Position numbers and translations under genes: made by a program. A stretch of 64,000 nt of DNA from Amanita rubescens (Eukaryota > Basidiomycota > Agaricomycetes > Agaricales > Amanitaceae), in NCBI GenBank assembly GCA_015039365.1, contig WION01000059.1, forward strand, positions 150,366-214,365. The letters are read 5' to 3'. Of the stretch, positions 9,834-19,869 are shown one piece after another; position 1 is the first letter of the stretch, and each line of letters opens with the position of its first letter. Below the pieces are notes generated by a model that worked only from the letters and a program-made list of their open reading frames with translations, did no database searches and was not told where the DNA came from.

Positions 9834-10717
9834 GCCGTCGATATTGCCAGGACCCACATCGCCGCTCGCTTGCTCGTCATCCGACATGATGTCCCACTGG
9901 TATAGTATCGCAGCGAGCCTGATATGGTCTTATCATCTTGATATCACTAATCCTTGATATGGCATATGTGCTAATGACATGCGCCCGGACCCTAGGGCTT
10001 TAGGGGGATCTCCTAGACACCCAGGGATAAGGGTACCTCCTATGTTTCTCGACGCTGGCATGGCAACGTCGGCCCCCACAGAGTTATACTTGCCCTCTGT
10101 GATGTGACTGGGGTATTCATGCACGATATAACATCATAAGCCCCTAGAGGCTTTATAATACAATATGGCTCATATATAGAAACTTCTAGTATAAAGGACG
10201 TGCTGACACCTCATTGTGGGTGGTACACACAGTCTATTAAGGATGCGCCCTTAGGGACTCCTTTAGTCGGAATGATCGTTAGGATCATTCTAAGTTTGGG
10301 CTCTATGGTGATCCCATAATCCCATTTAGAAGTTTCATATTGATTACCGGTCGTGCTTACATAATGGTCTGGGGGGTTTATGGACCAGACATTATTTCTA
10401 TTTACAATCGCAACGGGTAAAACCGTGGTTCGCCCAAGAGCACTTGAGCCAGCGATTGATTTTGCATGTCATTTACAGCATTCAGGGATAATCCGAGCTT
10501 TCAAGACCGAGTGGACCTGTGGACCTGAGCTTTATCTAAGCTTGGCTTGTAACTAAGTTACTCAGGGTCGGTTGGTTTAACCGAATATGGACTGTACTCG
10601 TAACCGAGGAACTCTATATAGTCTGACGTTCTAGTCTATGGCACCCTGATAACTTAATAAAGACGAATTAAACTTTTAGCTTTAATTAAGCTTTAAGCTC
10701 ATTAAATTCTCTTTTAG

Positions 10718-11269
10718 GAAAGAAAACTGGATTCCGAAACTAGTACTCCGTTACCAGTTTACGAAGCCGAAGGAGAATCATTTCCTCCTACCCGGAGATT
10801 ACCTCCTTCTTACGACGCTCCAATCCCACCGTTTCCCTTAATCCTAGGGGACCGAACTTTTATTGATACACCGGCACCAATTCCATCTTCGTCCTATTCC
10901 AGGACGATAGTTCGTGTTGTCAACCCTGACACCAGATTCGGTGTCACAACTCGTGGACCTGTCACAGTTCACGATCGAAGAGATCACTTCCTAGCTGCGC
11001 GACTTACAAACGGCCGCACCTTACAAGACGAAATAATACATCGTCGTAGACAGGAAGCTATCGAAGAAGGTGTTCCGCCCACCTTAGATCTTTGGATTCC
11101 ACCCAGGGGCACTTCAGTAGCCCAACACATAGCAAATAGGCGTACACGCCGTAATCTCGAAAGAGATAATCAAGAGGTTGAAAACCTCGAAAATCAAAGA
11201 AACTTCCGTTTCTTTTGGCGTCTTCTAACCGCCTATATCATAATCTTCACCTCTGCCTTCCTCGTCTAA
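10718..11269 (+). CDS. ATG-less ORF upstream of gag with a C-terminal membrane segment
   Basis: From the base after TTTTAG (10712-10717) to the TAA at 11267-11269 the frame is open for 183 codons and contains no ATG. The upstream TTCTCTTTTAG looks like a spliceosomal 3' splice site, so a start codon could be supplied by a spliced leader exon. The protein is Pro-rich at the N-terminus, strongly Arg-rich in the middle and ends with a hydrophobic stretch (LLTAYIIIFTSAFLV) that would span a membrane. The stop codon is two bases before the gag ATG. I know no homologue. It could be an accessory protein, a remnant of a host exon or a chance ORF; the length without a stop argues against chance. Confidence 0.5.
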   Translation, partial: ERKLDSETSTPLPVYEAEGESFPPTRRLPPSYDAPIPPFPLILGDRTFIDTPAPIPSSSYSRTIVRVVNPDTRFGVTTRGPVTVHDRRDHFLAARLTNGRTLQDEIIHRRRQEAIEEGVPPTLDLWIPPRGTSVAQHIANRRTRRNLERDNQEVENLENQRNFRFFWRLLTAYIIIFTSAFLV

Positions 11270-11271
11270 AA

Positions 11272-14200
11272 ATGTCTAACGACTTGACGATTCCTAGTTC
11301 CATTCCCGTCTTAAATGGAACTAACTATAAAGAATGGGAACGCATGATGCGTTTCCTATTACAAACTAAGGGACTATTTCAGTACCTTAAAGATGATTAC
11401 GTTCATCCACGACGGATTACTCCGTTAGAACAATTCTTCATTGATACAGGTGTTCGTGCAGCCATAACTGCACAACCTGCGGTAGCAGCAGTTGCCGCGC
11501 ATGGTACACATGCAGCAATACCTGCAATCCCAGCCGTTCAGGGTGAACCGGCTATCACCCAACAAATGGTTGATGATGCAAAGGCCGTAAAAAAGGCTTT
11601 TGAAGATTGGGTTGTCGAGGATGATCGCATCCTCGGATCCATAAATATGAAATGTTCTGCTACTATCCAGCAGATCAATTCAGAAGTAAATGCCGCAAGA
11701 GTCTTATGGCGGAATTTAGCAAATCAATACGGTGTAACAACGTCTGCCGGTATTTATAATGACTTCCAATTAGCCGTTACTTGGAAGTTTCAAGATAGAA
11801 AGGATCCCACACAATCCTTAAACGACCTCCTTGCCATTATAAACCGCTTATCATCTAGCGGAATCGTATTGCCTGAAAATGTGCAGGCAATGATTGTACT
11901 TTCAGCTGTCCCCCGTCATTGGGACAATTTTGCCGCTGTGGTTCTTGCCACAACAGAACCATCGGATCTTACGATCCAAGGGATACTTCCCTTAATCCAG
12001 AATGAGTGGCGCCGAAGGCACCCTGAATCTGCTGCGACGGCTAATACGTCGCAACAACAGCAGCAACCATGGCAACAAGTACGTGGTCGAGGACGAGGAC
12101 GTGCTCGTGGACGTGGCCGCGGAGCAGGTCGTGGACGTGGGGGGAGGCCTTATTCTAGGCCTCCACAAGGCGCTCAAACACCGGCTCCTACTGCTCCTCC
12201 GGCAAATCAAAATTGGCCGGGTAAAGTTGAGGGCCAAACCCGTGGTCCTAACTGGGAGAGGAACCGAGAACGCCGAAAGGCAGATGCAGCTGAGAAGAAG
12301 GCTGCCAAAGCCGCAGAACATACTATGAGTTCTGCACATACCGTTGCCCGTATTGGGCCTTATGACATCACTGAGCCAGTTGCCGGCTCTAGCAAAGGCA
12401 AACAAAGAGAAAAGGATGAACTGGACTTTGAGTCCTATAAATCGAACCGAGGAATGGGGATATCGTCAGACGATATCGATTATAAAAATATGGATATAGA
12501 TCAGGAAGCTGAACTATATTACGACGATTATTACTATGAAGATAACGGCGAACAATGGTATGAAACCATTAAGAAATTGGAAATGGCTAACTTTCTCTTT
12601 ATAGAGGCAGCGATGAAAATGGTGTTCCCTAAATTGGGACATCATCGTCGTACTATAAATTCCTTCTTTGAACAATCTGTACTATATGATAGTATAAATT
12701 ATAAAGAAAATTTAGACGAAAACTGCCTCGTAAGAGATAAGTTGTGTGATACAGCCATTTATAATGCAAATATGATTGAGCGATCATATAATATTGGTAA
12801 CATGTTTAAGAAACCTTTTACATGTTTAGCGGTCAATAAAAGAAAATTCAAGGATAAAGTACATCCGACATGTCCCTGTCCGGAATGTGTTGAGAAACGT
12901 ACTGGAGATACACTATGGATGTGTGACTCCGGTGCATCCGATCACTTTACCTTTAGTAGGAAAGACTTCTCTGAATACAGAGAATTTCCTGCAAATGAAA
13001 ACCACAGTGTTAAAACTGCTAATGGTTTAGACCGTCTTGAGGGACTTGGCACAGTTATTCTTGAACACAAGTTATCCACAGGAGAAGTAACTCTCGTAAA
13101 GCTCTTCCCGGTATTATATATGCCACAGGCAACTGCACGCTTGATTTCAAACGGCAGATTGATCCGACAAGGATTATCTTGTAAACAAGATGAAAAGATG
13201 GTAGTCTTTTCCTTTAAAGACACGGGTAGAACGTGTATTGAAGGACATTACCTTATGCCCGAAGATACATTAGTTTACGCTCGTGGAAGGATCATTATAA
13301 TGAATCCTACACTGGTTTCCGGTCCTGGCTTAGCCAACAGGAATTCAAAATTAATTCTTGATAGACCGACAAAGAAACCAAACGCAGAGTCTATAGAAAA
13401 ACTATTGGACTACGAGACCTGGCATAAACGTTTTGGCCATCCATCTAACGAAGTCTTCTCGAAGATACCGTTAAATGTTAATGGATGGAAAGAAGTTACA
13501 CTTCCAGAAGGAAAACTACGTTGTGAAGGTTGTCTAAAAGGCAAAATGAAGGCAAAACCTTATAAACTGTCTTCAAAGAGAGCTACTCGTCCCTTTGAGT
13601 TACTCCATATGGATCTTATGACCGTACTGGCCATATCTTACCACAAATACAAATATATTGGTGTTATCGTTGACGATTTCACCTCGTATACGTGGATTGG
13701 TTTACTTAAAACCAAAGATCAAACTCTAGAATATTTTACCGGATGGTATAATGAGTTTGTAGATCCTAAACAACCTATTTCTCACCTCCGTTCTGATCGA
13801 GGGGGGGAATTTGTAAATAAAGCCTTTGAAGAATTCCTTAAATCCAAAGGAATTAAACATCAACAGACAGCTCCTTACACCCCACAACAAAATGGTCGCG
13901 TTGAACGCATGAATCAGACTTTGTCAGACAAAGCTGAGGCTATGCGGTTAGACGCAGGATGTCCGAAATCTTGGTGGGAGTTCTCATTCAGAACGGCTGT
14001 GCATGTCTACAACCGCACTCCCCTAAAACGGACTAAATGGAAGACCCCTCTGGAAAATCTTCTTAATAAAAAACCAGACGTATCATACTTTCGAGTATTT
14101 GGATGTGAAGCCTGGGTATTTATCCCTGATCAACGGAGACCAGATAAGCTGTCCGAGAAATCCGTTTTATGTACTTTTGTAGGATATGAATCAGGAACCA

Positions 14201-17118
14201 AAGGCTATAGGTTCATGACGTCGACAAACACACTGGTCATATCCTCCCAGGCTACATTCTTTGAAAACAGGTTTCCGCGCAAAGGAAAGACTGCAGATAT
14301 AATTACTGAAGATCTTGGTCCGATCTGGGAGGCGATTCCTCAAGAGGAACCTAACCGCCCTCCACAAAATTTGGATTTAGATGACTTACTCCCAGAGAAC
14401 CGTAGACGTTCTCCGAGCTGTAGACGCTCACCAAGTTTGGATCGAAGGGGTGCATCTCCTGATCGACAGCAGTCAGACCCTTCTGATGATTCAAACGATG
14501 ATGATGACGGTGATGAATTTGCCGATCGTCGAAGAGATTTTTTAGATGATAATATCCGAAGGCAAAGGGAAGATAGAGAACAAGAAAGACGTGACAATTA
14601 TCATAGACAACGCGATGATTGGAAAAAGGGTCAAGGAATTGATAAACAGTCTCGTTTACGAGATCAATTCAAACGTCAAATGAGTGATATGTTTAAGAAA
14701 CTTAAAACTCCTGAACCCTTTAGACGTACTCCCTCTCCACAAATTAAAGAGGAGACTCCTGTTCCTTCTAGGCCTATAACACCGATACCATATGTATCTA
14801 GGCCACCTTCTCCTCGTAGTCCTATGGATGAAGATAATCCCTTCTCTTTGAATCAAAGAGATCGAGATGAAATAGAAAACCCATTTATGACGGATCGAGA
14901 ATTTGATCAATTTGAACAACGTCAAAGAGATCGTTTTAGAGAATTTGCTCAGAGACCTAGACCTCCTCCACCGATCATATCTGATCCTGGTCCACCCTCT
15001 GTACAAATAGGTCCTCGCCGTTCTGGTCGTTTTCCAGTTCCAAGGGTACAAAGAGACAACGCGTATGGAGATAAAACTCCTGCACAGATAGAAGCGGAAA
15101 TTCAGCAAAAGCGAGATGCTTTACGAGAGCAGTTAAAAGATAAAACTCCGAGTTCTTCAACTCAGGATCCACCGTCAGCAGACAGGAACCCTGATAGAAT
15201 GAATGAATCTGCTTCTCTACTTAAAGAGATCTTCGCGTTAAAGTCTGAATTAAAATCCGCAGAACATGATCATTTAACCCGAATGATTAATGAATCTGGA
15301 AATGAATTCCTTCATTTTCTTCTAAAAGCGGCTGTTCCCCTTGTTGATAATATTCCATATGACTATAGAGATATATCTAAAATGCGCTCCAGTAATCCTC
15401 AATTGTATAAACAATGGAAGATTGCAATGGATGACGAATTTAAATCTCTTCAATCTAGAGATATTTGGGAGTTAGTTGATCTTCCAAAAGGACGAAACCT
15501 AATCAGATGTCGTTGGGTTTTCGACTTAAAAACCGATGGACGCAAAAAAGCTCGCGTCGTAGCTAAAGGTTTTAGTCAACGTCCCGGATTAGATTACGAC
15601 GAAACATTCTCGCCTGTAGCGAGATATGAAACAATCCGAATACTTCTGGCCACATCAGTGCTTGAAAATTGGGATATACAAGCCCTAGATGTAAAAACTG
15701 CCTTCTTATATGGCGATCTTGATGAAGATATTTACATGGCCCAGCCAGAAGGTTTCGTTGTAAAAGGACAAGAATCTAAAGTATATAGGCTGAGGAAAGC
15801 CATATATGGATTGAAACAGGCATCATATGCCTGGAATAAACAAGCTGATAAATCGTTGAAATCATTGCATTTCGAGCGATGCTTGTCTGATTCTGGCGTT
15901 TACGTTCGTAAAGGCAAGAATACCATCACGATATGCATATTGTATGTCGATGATATACTCTTTATGGGAAATGACGATTCCACCATCGTATCCATTAAAA
16001 AGAAATTTATGGAGATGTGGGAATGTCGTGATCTTGGAAAGATCAAAGAGTATTTACGAATCCAAGTCAATTACAACCGTGATTTAGGATTCTTAGTCAT
16101 AGATCAAGGACCTTATGCCTTGAAGGTTGTTAAGCGATTTGGACTTGAAAATTGCAAGTCTGTACGCACACCGTTACCTGCTGGGTATGCTCCTATAAAG
16201 AATGAAGGAGAATGCACACCACAGGAACGTTCTTATTATCAACAGATAATAGGATCCCTTCTATATCTCGCCTTAGGAACTAGGCCTGATATAATATATG
16301 CAGTAATTTTGATGTCCCAATTTTCATCAAACCCGTCCCAAGAACACATTCAAAAAGCCTTGTATATAGTCAAATACATTGCTCATACCTTAAACGTCAA
16401 AATCGTTTATAGCGCCAAAGGCAATAATAAATTTAGAGCCTACGCTGACGCTGACTGGGCCGCTGATCGTAATACACGACGATCTATAAATGGTTATGTC
16501 TTAATGTTAGCTGGTGGTGCGGTAGCTTGGACGAGTAGAAAACAAAAGACTGTAGCTCTGTCTTCGACTGAAGCAGAATACATATCTTTATCAGATGCTG
16601 CAAGACAAATTGCATGGGTTGAAAATCTATTTTACGAAATAGGTGCACCCATTAAAAGCATCTTACTTAGCGTAGATAATCAAGGCGCTATATTTTGGGC
16701 ACAAAATCCTGCACAAGAACATCGTTCCAAACACATTGATATTCGCTATCATTTCGTTCGCGAGTTGATCGAGACTAAAAAGGTAGTCCTCGAATATATA
16801 CCAACAAACGAGCAGAATGCGGATCTCATGACTAAGAATTTATCCTTTGAAAAGGTCAAATTCTTTAGAGAACGATTGGGACTTTCCTTAGAAGAATATC
16901 CGACTTCTACAAATGCATTAATCAAAAGACCAGATCGATTAGAGACTGAGGAAATCCGTGATCTGACGAAATTTATTCTTGATTGGCAAAATCTTGAATT
17001 AGATGGAATTGATCGTCTATCACACAGGAAGTTGATGGAACTTCTTGATGGTCTTATTGATCAACAGGAATCGGATATAGATCCCTTCTATGATGAAAAC
17101 ATCATAGACTTTAAATAA
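11272..17118 (+). CDS. Copia gag-pol polyprotein
   Basis: A single uninterrupted frame of 1948 residues from the ATG at 11272 (MSNDLTIPSSI); an in-frame ATG at 11215 is possible but lies inside the upstream ORF. In order: copia-type Gag (NYKEWERMMRFLL onward, residues 1-250); an RG-rich tract (about 260-290) where a CCHC zinc knuckle would be expected; aspartic protease around WMCDSGASDHF (about 550); a GAG-pre-integrase HHCC region (WHKRFGHPS...CEGCLKGK, about 720-765); integrase with D in HMDLM, D in SDRGGEF and E in QNGRVERMNQ (about 775-890); a long Ser/Arg/Asp-rich spacer (about 1030-1370); reverse transcriptase with LDVKTAFLYGDL and YVDDILFMG (about 1385-1650); and RNase H with ADADWA and SSTEAEY (about 1720-1830). 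No frameshift separates gag and pol, so expression control must act in another way. Confidence 0.95.
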   Translation: MSNDLTIPSSIPVLNGTNYKEWERMMRFLLQTKGLFQYLKDDYVHPRRITPLEQFFIDTGVRAAITAQPAVAAVAAHGTHAAIPAIPAVQGEPAITQQMVDDAKAVKKAFEDWVVEDDRILGSINMKCSATIQQINSEVNAARVLWRNLANQYGVTTSAGIYNDFQLAVTWKFQDRKDPTQSLNDLLAIINRLSSSGIVLPENVQAMIVLSAVPRHWDNFAAVVLATTEPSDLTIQGILPLIQNEWRRRHPESAATANTSQQQQQPWQQVRGRGRGRARGRGRGAGRGRGGRPYSRPPQGAQTPAPTAPPANQNWPGKVEGQTRGPNWERNRERRKADAAEKKAAKAAEHTMSSAHTVARIGPYDITEPVAGSSKGKQREKDELDFESYKSNRGMGISSDDIDYKNMDIDQEAELYYDDYYYEDNGEQWYETIKKLEMANFLFIEAAMKMVFPKLGHHRRTINSFFEQSVLYDSINYKENLDENCLVRDKLCDTAIYNANMIERSYNIGNMFKKPFTCLAVNKRKFKDKVHPTCPCPECVEKRTGDTLWMCDSGASDHFTFSRKDFSEYREFPANENHSVKTANGLDRLEGLGTVILEHKLSTGEVTLVKLFPVLYMPQATARLISNGRLIRQGLSCKQDEKMVVFSFKDTGRTCIEGHYLMPEDTLVYARGRIIIMNPTLVSGPGLANRNSKLILDRPTKKPNAESIEKLLDYETWHKRFGHPSNEVFSKIPLNVNGWKEVTLPEGKLRCEGCLKGKMKAKPYKLSSKRATRPFELLHMDLMTVLAISYHKYKYIGVIVDDFTSYTWIGLLKTKDQTLEYFTGWYNEFVDPKQPISHLRSDRGGEFVNKAFEEFLKSKGIKHQQTAPYTPQQNGRVERMNQTLSDKAEAMRLDAGCPKSWWEFSFRTAVHVYNRTPLKRTKWKTPLENLLNKKPDVSYFRVFGCEAWVFIPDQRRPDKLSEKSVLCTFVGYESGTKGYRFMTSTNTLVISSQATFFENRFPRKGKTADIITEDLGPIWEAIPQEEPNRPPQNLDLDDLLPENRRRSPSCRRSPSLDRRGASPDRQQSDPSDDSNDDDDGDEFADRRRDFLDDNIRRQREDREQERRDNYHRQRDDWKKGQGIDKQSRLRDQFKRQMSDMFKKLKTPEPFRRTPSPQIKEETPVPSRPITPIPYVSRPPSPRSPMDEDNPFSLNQRDRDEIENPFMTDREFDQFEQRQRDRFREFAQRPRPPPPIISDPGPPSVQIGPRRSGRFPVPRVQRDNAYGDKTPAQIEAEIQQKRDALREQLKDKTPSSSTQDPPSADRNPDRMNESASLLKEIFALKSELKSAEHDHLTRMINESGNEFLHFLLKAAVPLVDNIPYDYRDISKMRSSNPQLYKQWKIAMDDEFKSLQSRDIWELVDLPKGRNLIRCRWVFDLKTDGRKKARVVAKGFSQRPGLDYDETFSPVARYETIRILLATSVLENWDIQALDVKTAFLYGDLDEDIYMAQPEGFVVKGQESKVYRLRKAIYGLKQASYAWNKQADKSLKSLHFERCLSDSGVYVRKGKNTITICILYVDDILFMGNDDSTIVSIKKKFMEMWECRDLGKIKEYLRIQVNYNRDLGFLVIDQGPYALKVVKRFGLENCKSVRTPLPAGYAPIKNEGECTPQERSYYQQIIGSLLYLALGTRPDIIYAVILMSQFSSNPSQEHIQKALYIVKYIAHTLNVKIVYSAKGNNKFRAYADADWAADRNTRRSINGYVLMLAGGAVAWTSRKQKTVALSSTEAEYISLSDAARQIAWVENLFYEIGAPIKSILLSVDNQGAIFWAQNPAQEHRSKHIDIRYHFVRELIETKKVVLEYIPTNEQNADLMTKNLSFEKVKFFRERLGLSLEEYPTSTNALIKRPDRLETEEIRDLTKFILDWQNLELDGIDRLSHRKLMELLDGLIDQQESDIDPFYDENIIDFK

Positions 17119-17140
17119 AGGATATCTAAGCGAAGGGGTG

Positions 17141-17547
17141 TGTTAAATATAGAATTATATTTATAGAATGATTAACTACTGATTGACTACAATCAATGTT
17201 ACTCATATCGCTCGCGTCATCCTTTATGTATGACATAGAGATGACATCATAATGACATCATTATGATATCATAGTGACATCATGATAGACTCATGATCAC
17301 ATCTTATGGTGTGCTTAGCACGCCATATCTTCTCATCTATACTATATGCTTACACATATGTAGATACATATTTGTTCTCTCTTAGTATATAAACCTGTCC
17401 TGTATCGTACAATAGGACAATCCATTCTCTTCCTCTTACTATCACTACTACGCCGAAGGGTAGTGCTAAGATCATATCGCAATAGGTAAGCTATTGCACC
17501 TGCTCATGCTGTGGACACGCTCTCGCGTAGACCTGTCTTCTTCGTCA
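17141..17547 (+). repeat. 3' LTR of the copia element
   Basis: Same 407-bp sequence as 9414-9820; no difference was found by eye. It follows a purine-rich stretch (GCGAAGGGGTG) that would prime plus-strand synthesis and is followed by TAAAT, the right copy of the target duplication. Confidence 0.95.
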
Positions 17548-18218
17548 TAAATGACTTTGAGGAACAGGAGATTCGGATGGTGGATGAAAAGGCCGATGAA
17601 TATGAGGAATTTTTCACCTGGCAAGCCATAGTTGAGTTACAATGTCAGCGATCCAATGATGAGCGCAGGCAGGAGGCAATCGCCATAGCTGGACTCGTTG
17701 CGTATGGACTGGGAGAAGCCGAAAGGCTCCGTGCAGAGCGTCGCCGTGAGCGTCGACTATATCTTCAATGTACAGGATGATCTCCTCAAAACTCCACGGG
17801 AAGCTACGCCGTGGCAAGCTCTCAATAGCAGCAAAAATGACCGGGCATTCATTACTACAATGGGCTTCGATGTTGCTACATTTGATTTGATCCGTTATAT
17901 CATCTCTCTCTTTCCAGCGTCGCGGGGACAGGGACAAGGCTGGAGATAAGATAAATAAGGGTTACAGTCGTAAGCGAGATCGTCCTTCGTCGCGGGCGAT
18001 GAAATGTGCTGACAAAGCTCGCTTAACGTCTAGAAACGCTCGCTTAGCTCTGGTTGGGGGGGGTGGAGGGGTCCTCCAGACTTAAGGTTTGAAAGAGGTC
18101 GTTTTTTGAAGTCCGATGATGGCTCTGACCCATTTGGCAAACACGTAATTCGGCTAACCTCGCTTAAGGCATTTAGAAAGTAATTTATTGCTGTAGACGT
18201 TATGGAGAGTCACCCACT

Positions 18219-18684
18219 CACCCTCCAGACTCTGGTCCTGGACTCCATTTCTGGACTCCAGAGCCTTCTCCAGAAGTTTAGGCAAGATGCACATTAGCAC
18301 AGTGCAGCTTGCACACCAAAGACTAGCCTTTCCCCACTCAGTCCCAGACTCCATTATACTCCATCCTTCCCCATCCGCAGCTTAGTTCCCAGGCTCCATC
18401 CCAATTAGGATCACCATCCTTACACAACCTGGCAGTGCAACCAGCAGTCTGGTTGTATTCCAGCCTTAGATTCTAGAATATTCCTTCTACAAATAGTAAT
18501 ATTTAAATATATATTTATCACTACATATCATGTTCCTGTTGAATGCACTTTGGATGACATACTAGTAGGCAATGTTCAATAGTAATTCACTTGTAGAGGT
18601 CATTTATTCCCAAAATTTCCAGACCTTTTTTCTGCAATTATTATTTTTGAAAGTATTGTTATTTTATATTACACTATATGATAT
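18219..18684. other. Intergenic, no gene seen
   Basis: 18219-18470 contains repeated short words around CTCCAGACTC and GACTCCA in both orientations. 18480-18684 is very AT-rich and probably includes the 3' end of the minus-strand gene that stops at 18685. No coding signal is visible. Confidence 0.5.
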
Positions 18685-19313
18685 TTAATTAAATTTATTT
18701 CTTAATTTATTTTCTTGTATTAATTCATTATCTAATTGTTTTACCAAATTTTCTAATTCCGGATCAGATATGTGTTCGTCCGGGGTTTCAGGTATCCGGT
18801 AAAGGTTTTCGGAGAGGCTGGGTAGGTGAGTTTGGACCAGCTGTTTTGCAAGACAACCAAAGTCGTGCATCTGAAGCATAGAGTTGGTGAAATTGACAAA
18901 GAAAAACGAGTGTTACGCACGTTATCAACGCCCGTCGTTGTTTTTACAGTCCACGTTATCCCAACCCCGCCCAAAGCAACGAGGAGCGTTGCGATTCCAA
19001 AGGCTTTTGCGGCGAAAAGAGCCGTTGACGTGTCGGCGTGAGAGAGGGCGGTGAACAGGGATGGATGTTCAGATGAAGATTCTGTAGGTTCCGGGGCTGG
19101 AGAGGATGCAGATGTAGTAGGCGCGCGCAAGCCGCGAGCAAAGTGGACAGCAGAGAGGGCAGTGGGAGCGAGAGTCGTCTGAGTTTGATGAGCTAGTGCA
19201 CGGCCACGTTGCCTTCGCAACCAGAACAGAGGGACGATAAGCGCAGCGGATGCACCTGCGATAAAGGCAAATGGTGCCCATTGAGGGAGTTTTTTGTTCG
19301 TGGTGGTGGACAT
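18685..19313 (-). CDS. TMEM242/DUF1358-like mitochondrial membrane protein
   Basis: Two exons, 19313-18921 and 18870-18685, with an intron 18920-18871 (GTGCGT...TTCAG) in phase 0, give a 192-residue protein. Residues about 10-27 form a first hydrophobic segment (WAPFAFIAGASAALIVPLFW) followed by basic residues. Residues about 100-125 form a second one (FGIATLLVALGGVGITWTV). The following TTGVDNMHDFG at the exon junction resembles the conserved end of the TMEM242 domain (function known in animals: assembly of ATP synthase and complex I). The fungal AIM11 family is an alternative. The C-terminal tail is helical and charged. Family assignment is from memory of this motif; the two-membrane-segment architecture is read directly. 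Confidence 0.6.
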
Positions 19314-19350
19314 GAGACAAGTTTGATTGGCTACATAACAAAATATATAA

Positions 19351-19833
19351 CTAATCGTCCATATCCCGCTGAGGTAACTCCCTCGTGGAGAGCGTTGCCG
19401 CTTGAGCGGCGGTGGTGGTGCTCTGGTGTTGTCTAAGTTTTGCGAGATGAATTTTAAGGGTTTCTGAGTAATTATCAAAACCGAGGGTTGCCATGGCGTA
19501 GAGAATGTCCTCTCCGCCGATGGTCTTTCGTTTTTCGAGTTGACATTTCTCTGCTGCTTCTGAAGTGATAAAGGATATGAATTCGGATACACATTCTTGG
19601 ACGCATTCTTTTGCGTCCTTTGCGATTTTTGCGGTAGGGGGTACGGAAGATTTCATGATACGAGAGACATTGGCGATCTAGTGGGAGGTGAGCTACTAAA
19701 AGTCGAATATAGCTTGAGAACTAACAGGTAAAAAACGATCTTGTTCTCTATATTCACCGACCTCTTGGTCAGTGATGGGAGCAGGTTCTGGACTTTCATT
19801 TGCTTGTACTGGAGTGGAAGCGTCTGAAGCCAT
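19351..19833 (-). CDS. HAP3: CCAAT-binding factor subunit, HAP3/NF-YB
   Basis: Exons 19833-19726 and 19677-19351 (intron 19725-19678, GTTAGT...CACTAG) encode 144 residues. The histone-fold core starts at [16 protein letters not shown] and continues through [17 protein letters not shown] and [20 protein letters not shown] to [13 protein letters not shown], matching the NF-YB consensus almost position by position. The exon junction lies inside the invariant FLPIANV, which confirms the splice. NF-YB dimerises with NF-YC/HAP5, and with NF-YA/HAP2 binds CCAAT boxes in the nucleus. The tail is short and Gln/Thr/Ala-rich, without the long C-terminus seen in some fungal orthologues. Start codons of this gene and the F-box gene are only 36 bp apart. 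Confidence 0.93.
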
Positions 19834-19869
19834 TTTTACTTAGTAACTTCTCCCACGACGACGACGACG
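19834..19869. promoter_or_regulatory. 36-bp divergent start-to-start interval (HAP3 / F-box)
   Basis: Only 36 bases separate the two ATGs. Transcripts of both genes must start inside the other gene's 5' region, so promoter elements overlap coding sequence or are shared. No TATA box is visible in the gap; it contains a GAC repeat on the plus strand. Confidence 0.6.

Larger units (their letters stand above)
9414..17547 (+). mobile_element. Complete Ty1/copia (Pseudoviridae) LTR retrotransposon
   Basis: Two 407-bp LTRs (9414-9820 and 17141-17547) look identical by eye. The 5-bp target duplication TAAAT lies at 9409-9413 and 17548-17552. Internal parts in order: primer-binding site at 9821, a leader of about 0.9 kb with no recognised gene, an ATG-less ORF (10718-11269), one gag-pol ORF (11272-17118), and a purine-rich site (GCGAAGGGGTG) just before the 3' LTR. 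Uninterrupted frames and matching LTRs indicate a recent insertion that may still be competent. It inserted into a Harbinger transposase fragment. Confidence 0.95.
9238..17949 (+). pseudogene. N-terminal fragment of a Harbinger/DDE-type transposase, split by the copia insertion
   Basis: Frame is continuous across the insertion site. The left part ends ...ESEAEEDLN at 9413 and the right part, from 17553, resumes DFEEQEIRMVDEKADEY once one copy of TAAAT is removed. Downstream, AFITTMGFDVATFDLI (about 17840-17890) is the conserved N-terminal segment seen in basidiomycete proteins with a DDE_Tnp_4 domain; this is recall from family knowledge. A frame change near 17740-17770 and the loss of the whole catalytic domain before the right TIR show that it is dead. 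The remaining part up to the TIR (17950-18150) has no gene. Confidence 0.6.
9103..18215 (+). mobile_element. Internally deleted PIF/Harbinger-like DNA transposon carrying a nested copia element
   Basis: Long imperfect terminal inverted repeats face each other: GGGTAACTCTCCATAAC at 9103 and its complement, with one change, ending at 18215. The similarity extends for about 60 bp, including TTACTTTCTAAAT. The 3-bp sequence ACT flanks both ends (9100-9102 and 18216-18218), which matches the 3-bp target duplications of the PIF/Harbinger group. Without the nested copia element the transposon is only about 970 bp and encodes just the N-terminal part of a transposase, so it is a non-autonomous deletion derivative. 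Confidence 0.7.

Noticed and set aside
10718..11269. Interpretation of the ATG-less copia ORF as a true envelope gene
   Set aside because: It lies before gag, is short, has no signal peptide and no ectodomain-like cysteines. A membrane segment alone is not enough.
18219..18470. Possible short gene or MITE around the CTCCAGACTC words
   Set aside because: No consistent inverted ends, no target duplication and no reading frame; it looks like low-complexity sequence.
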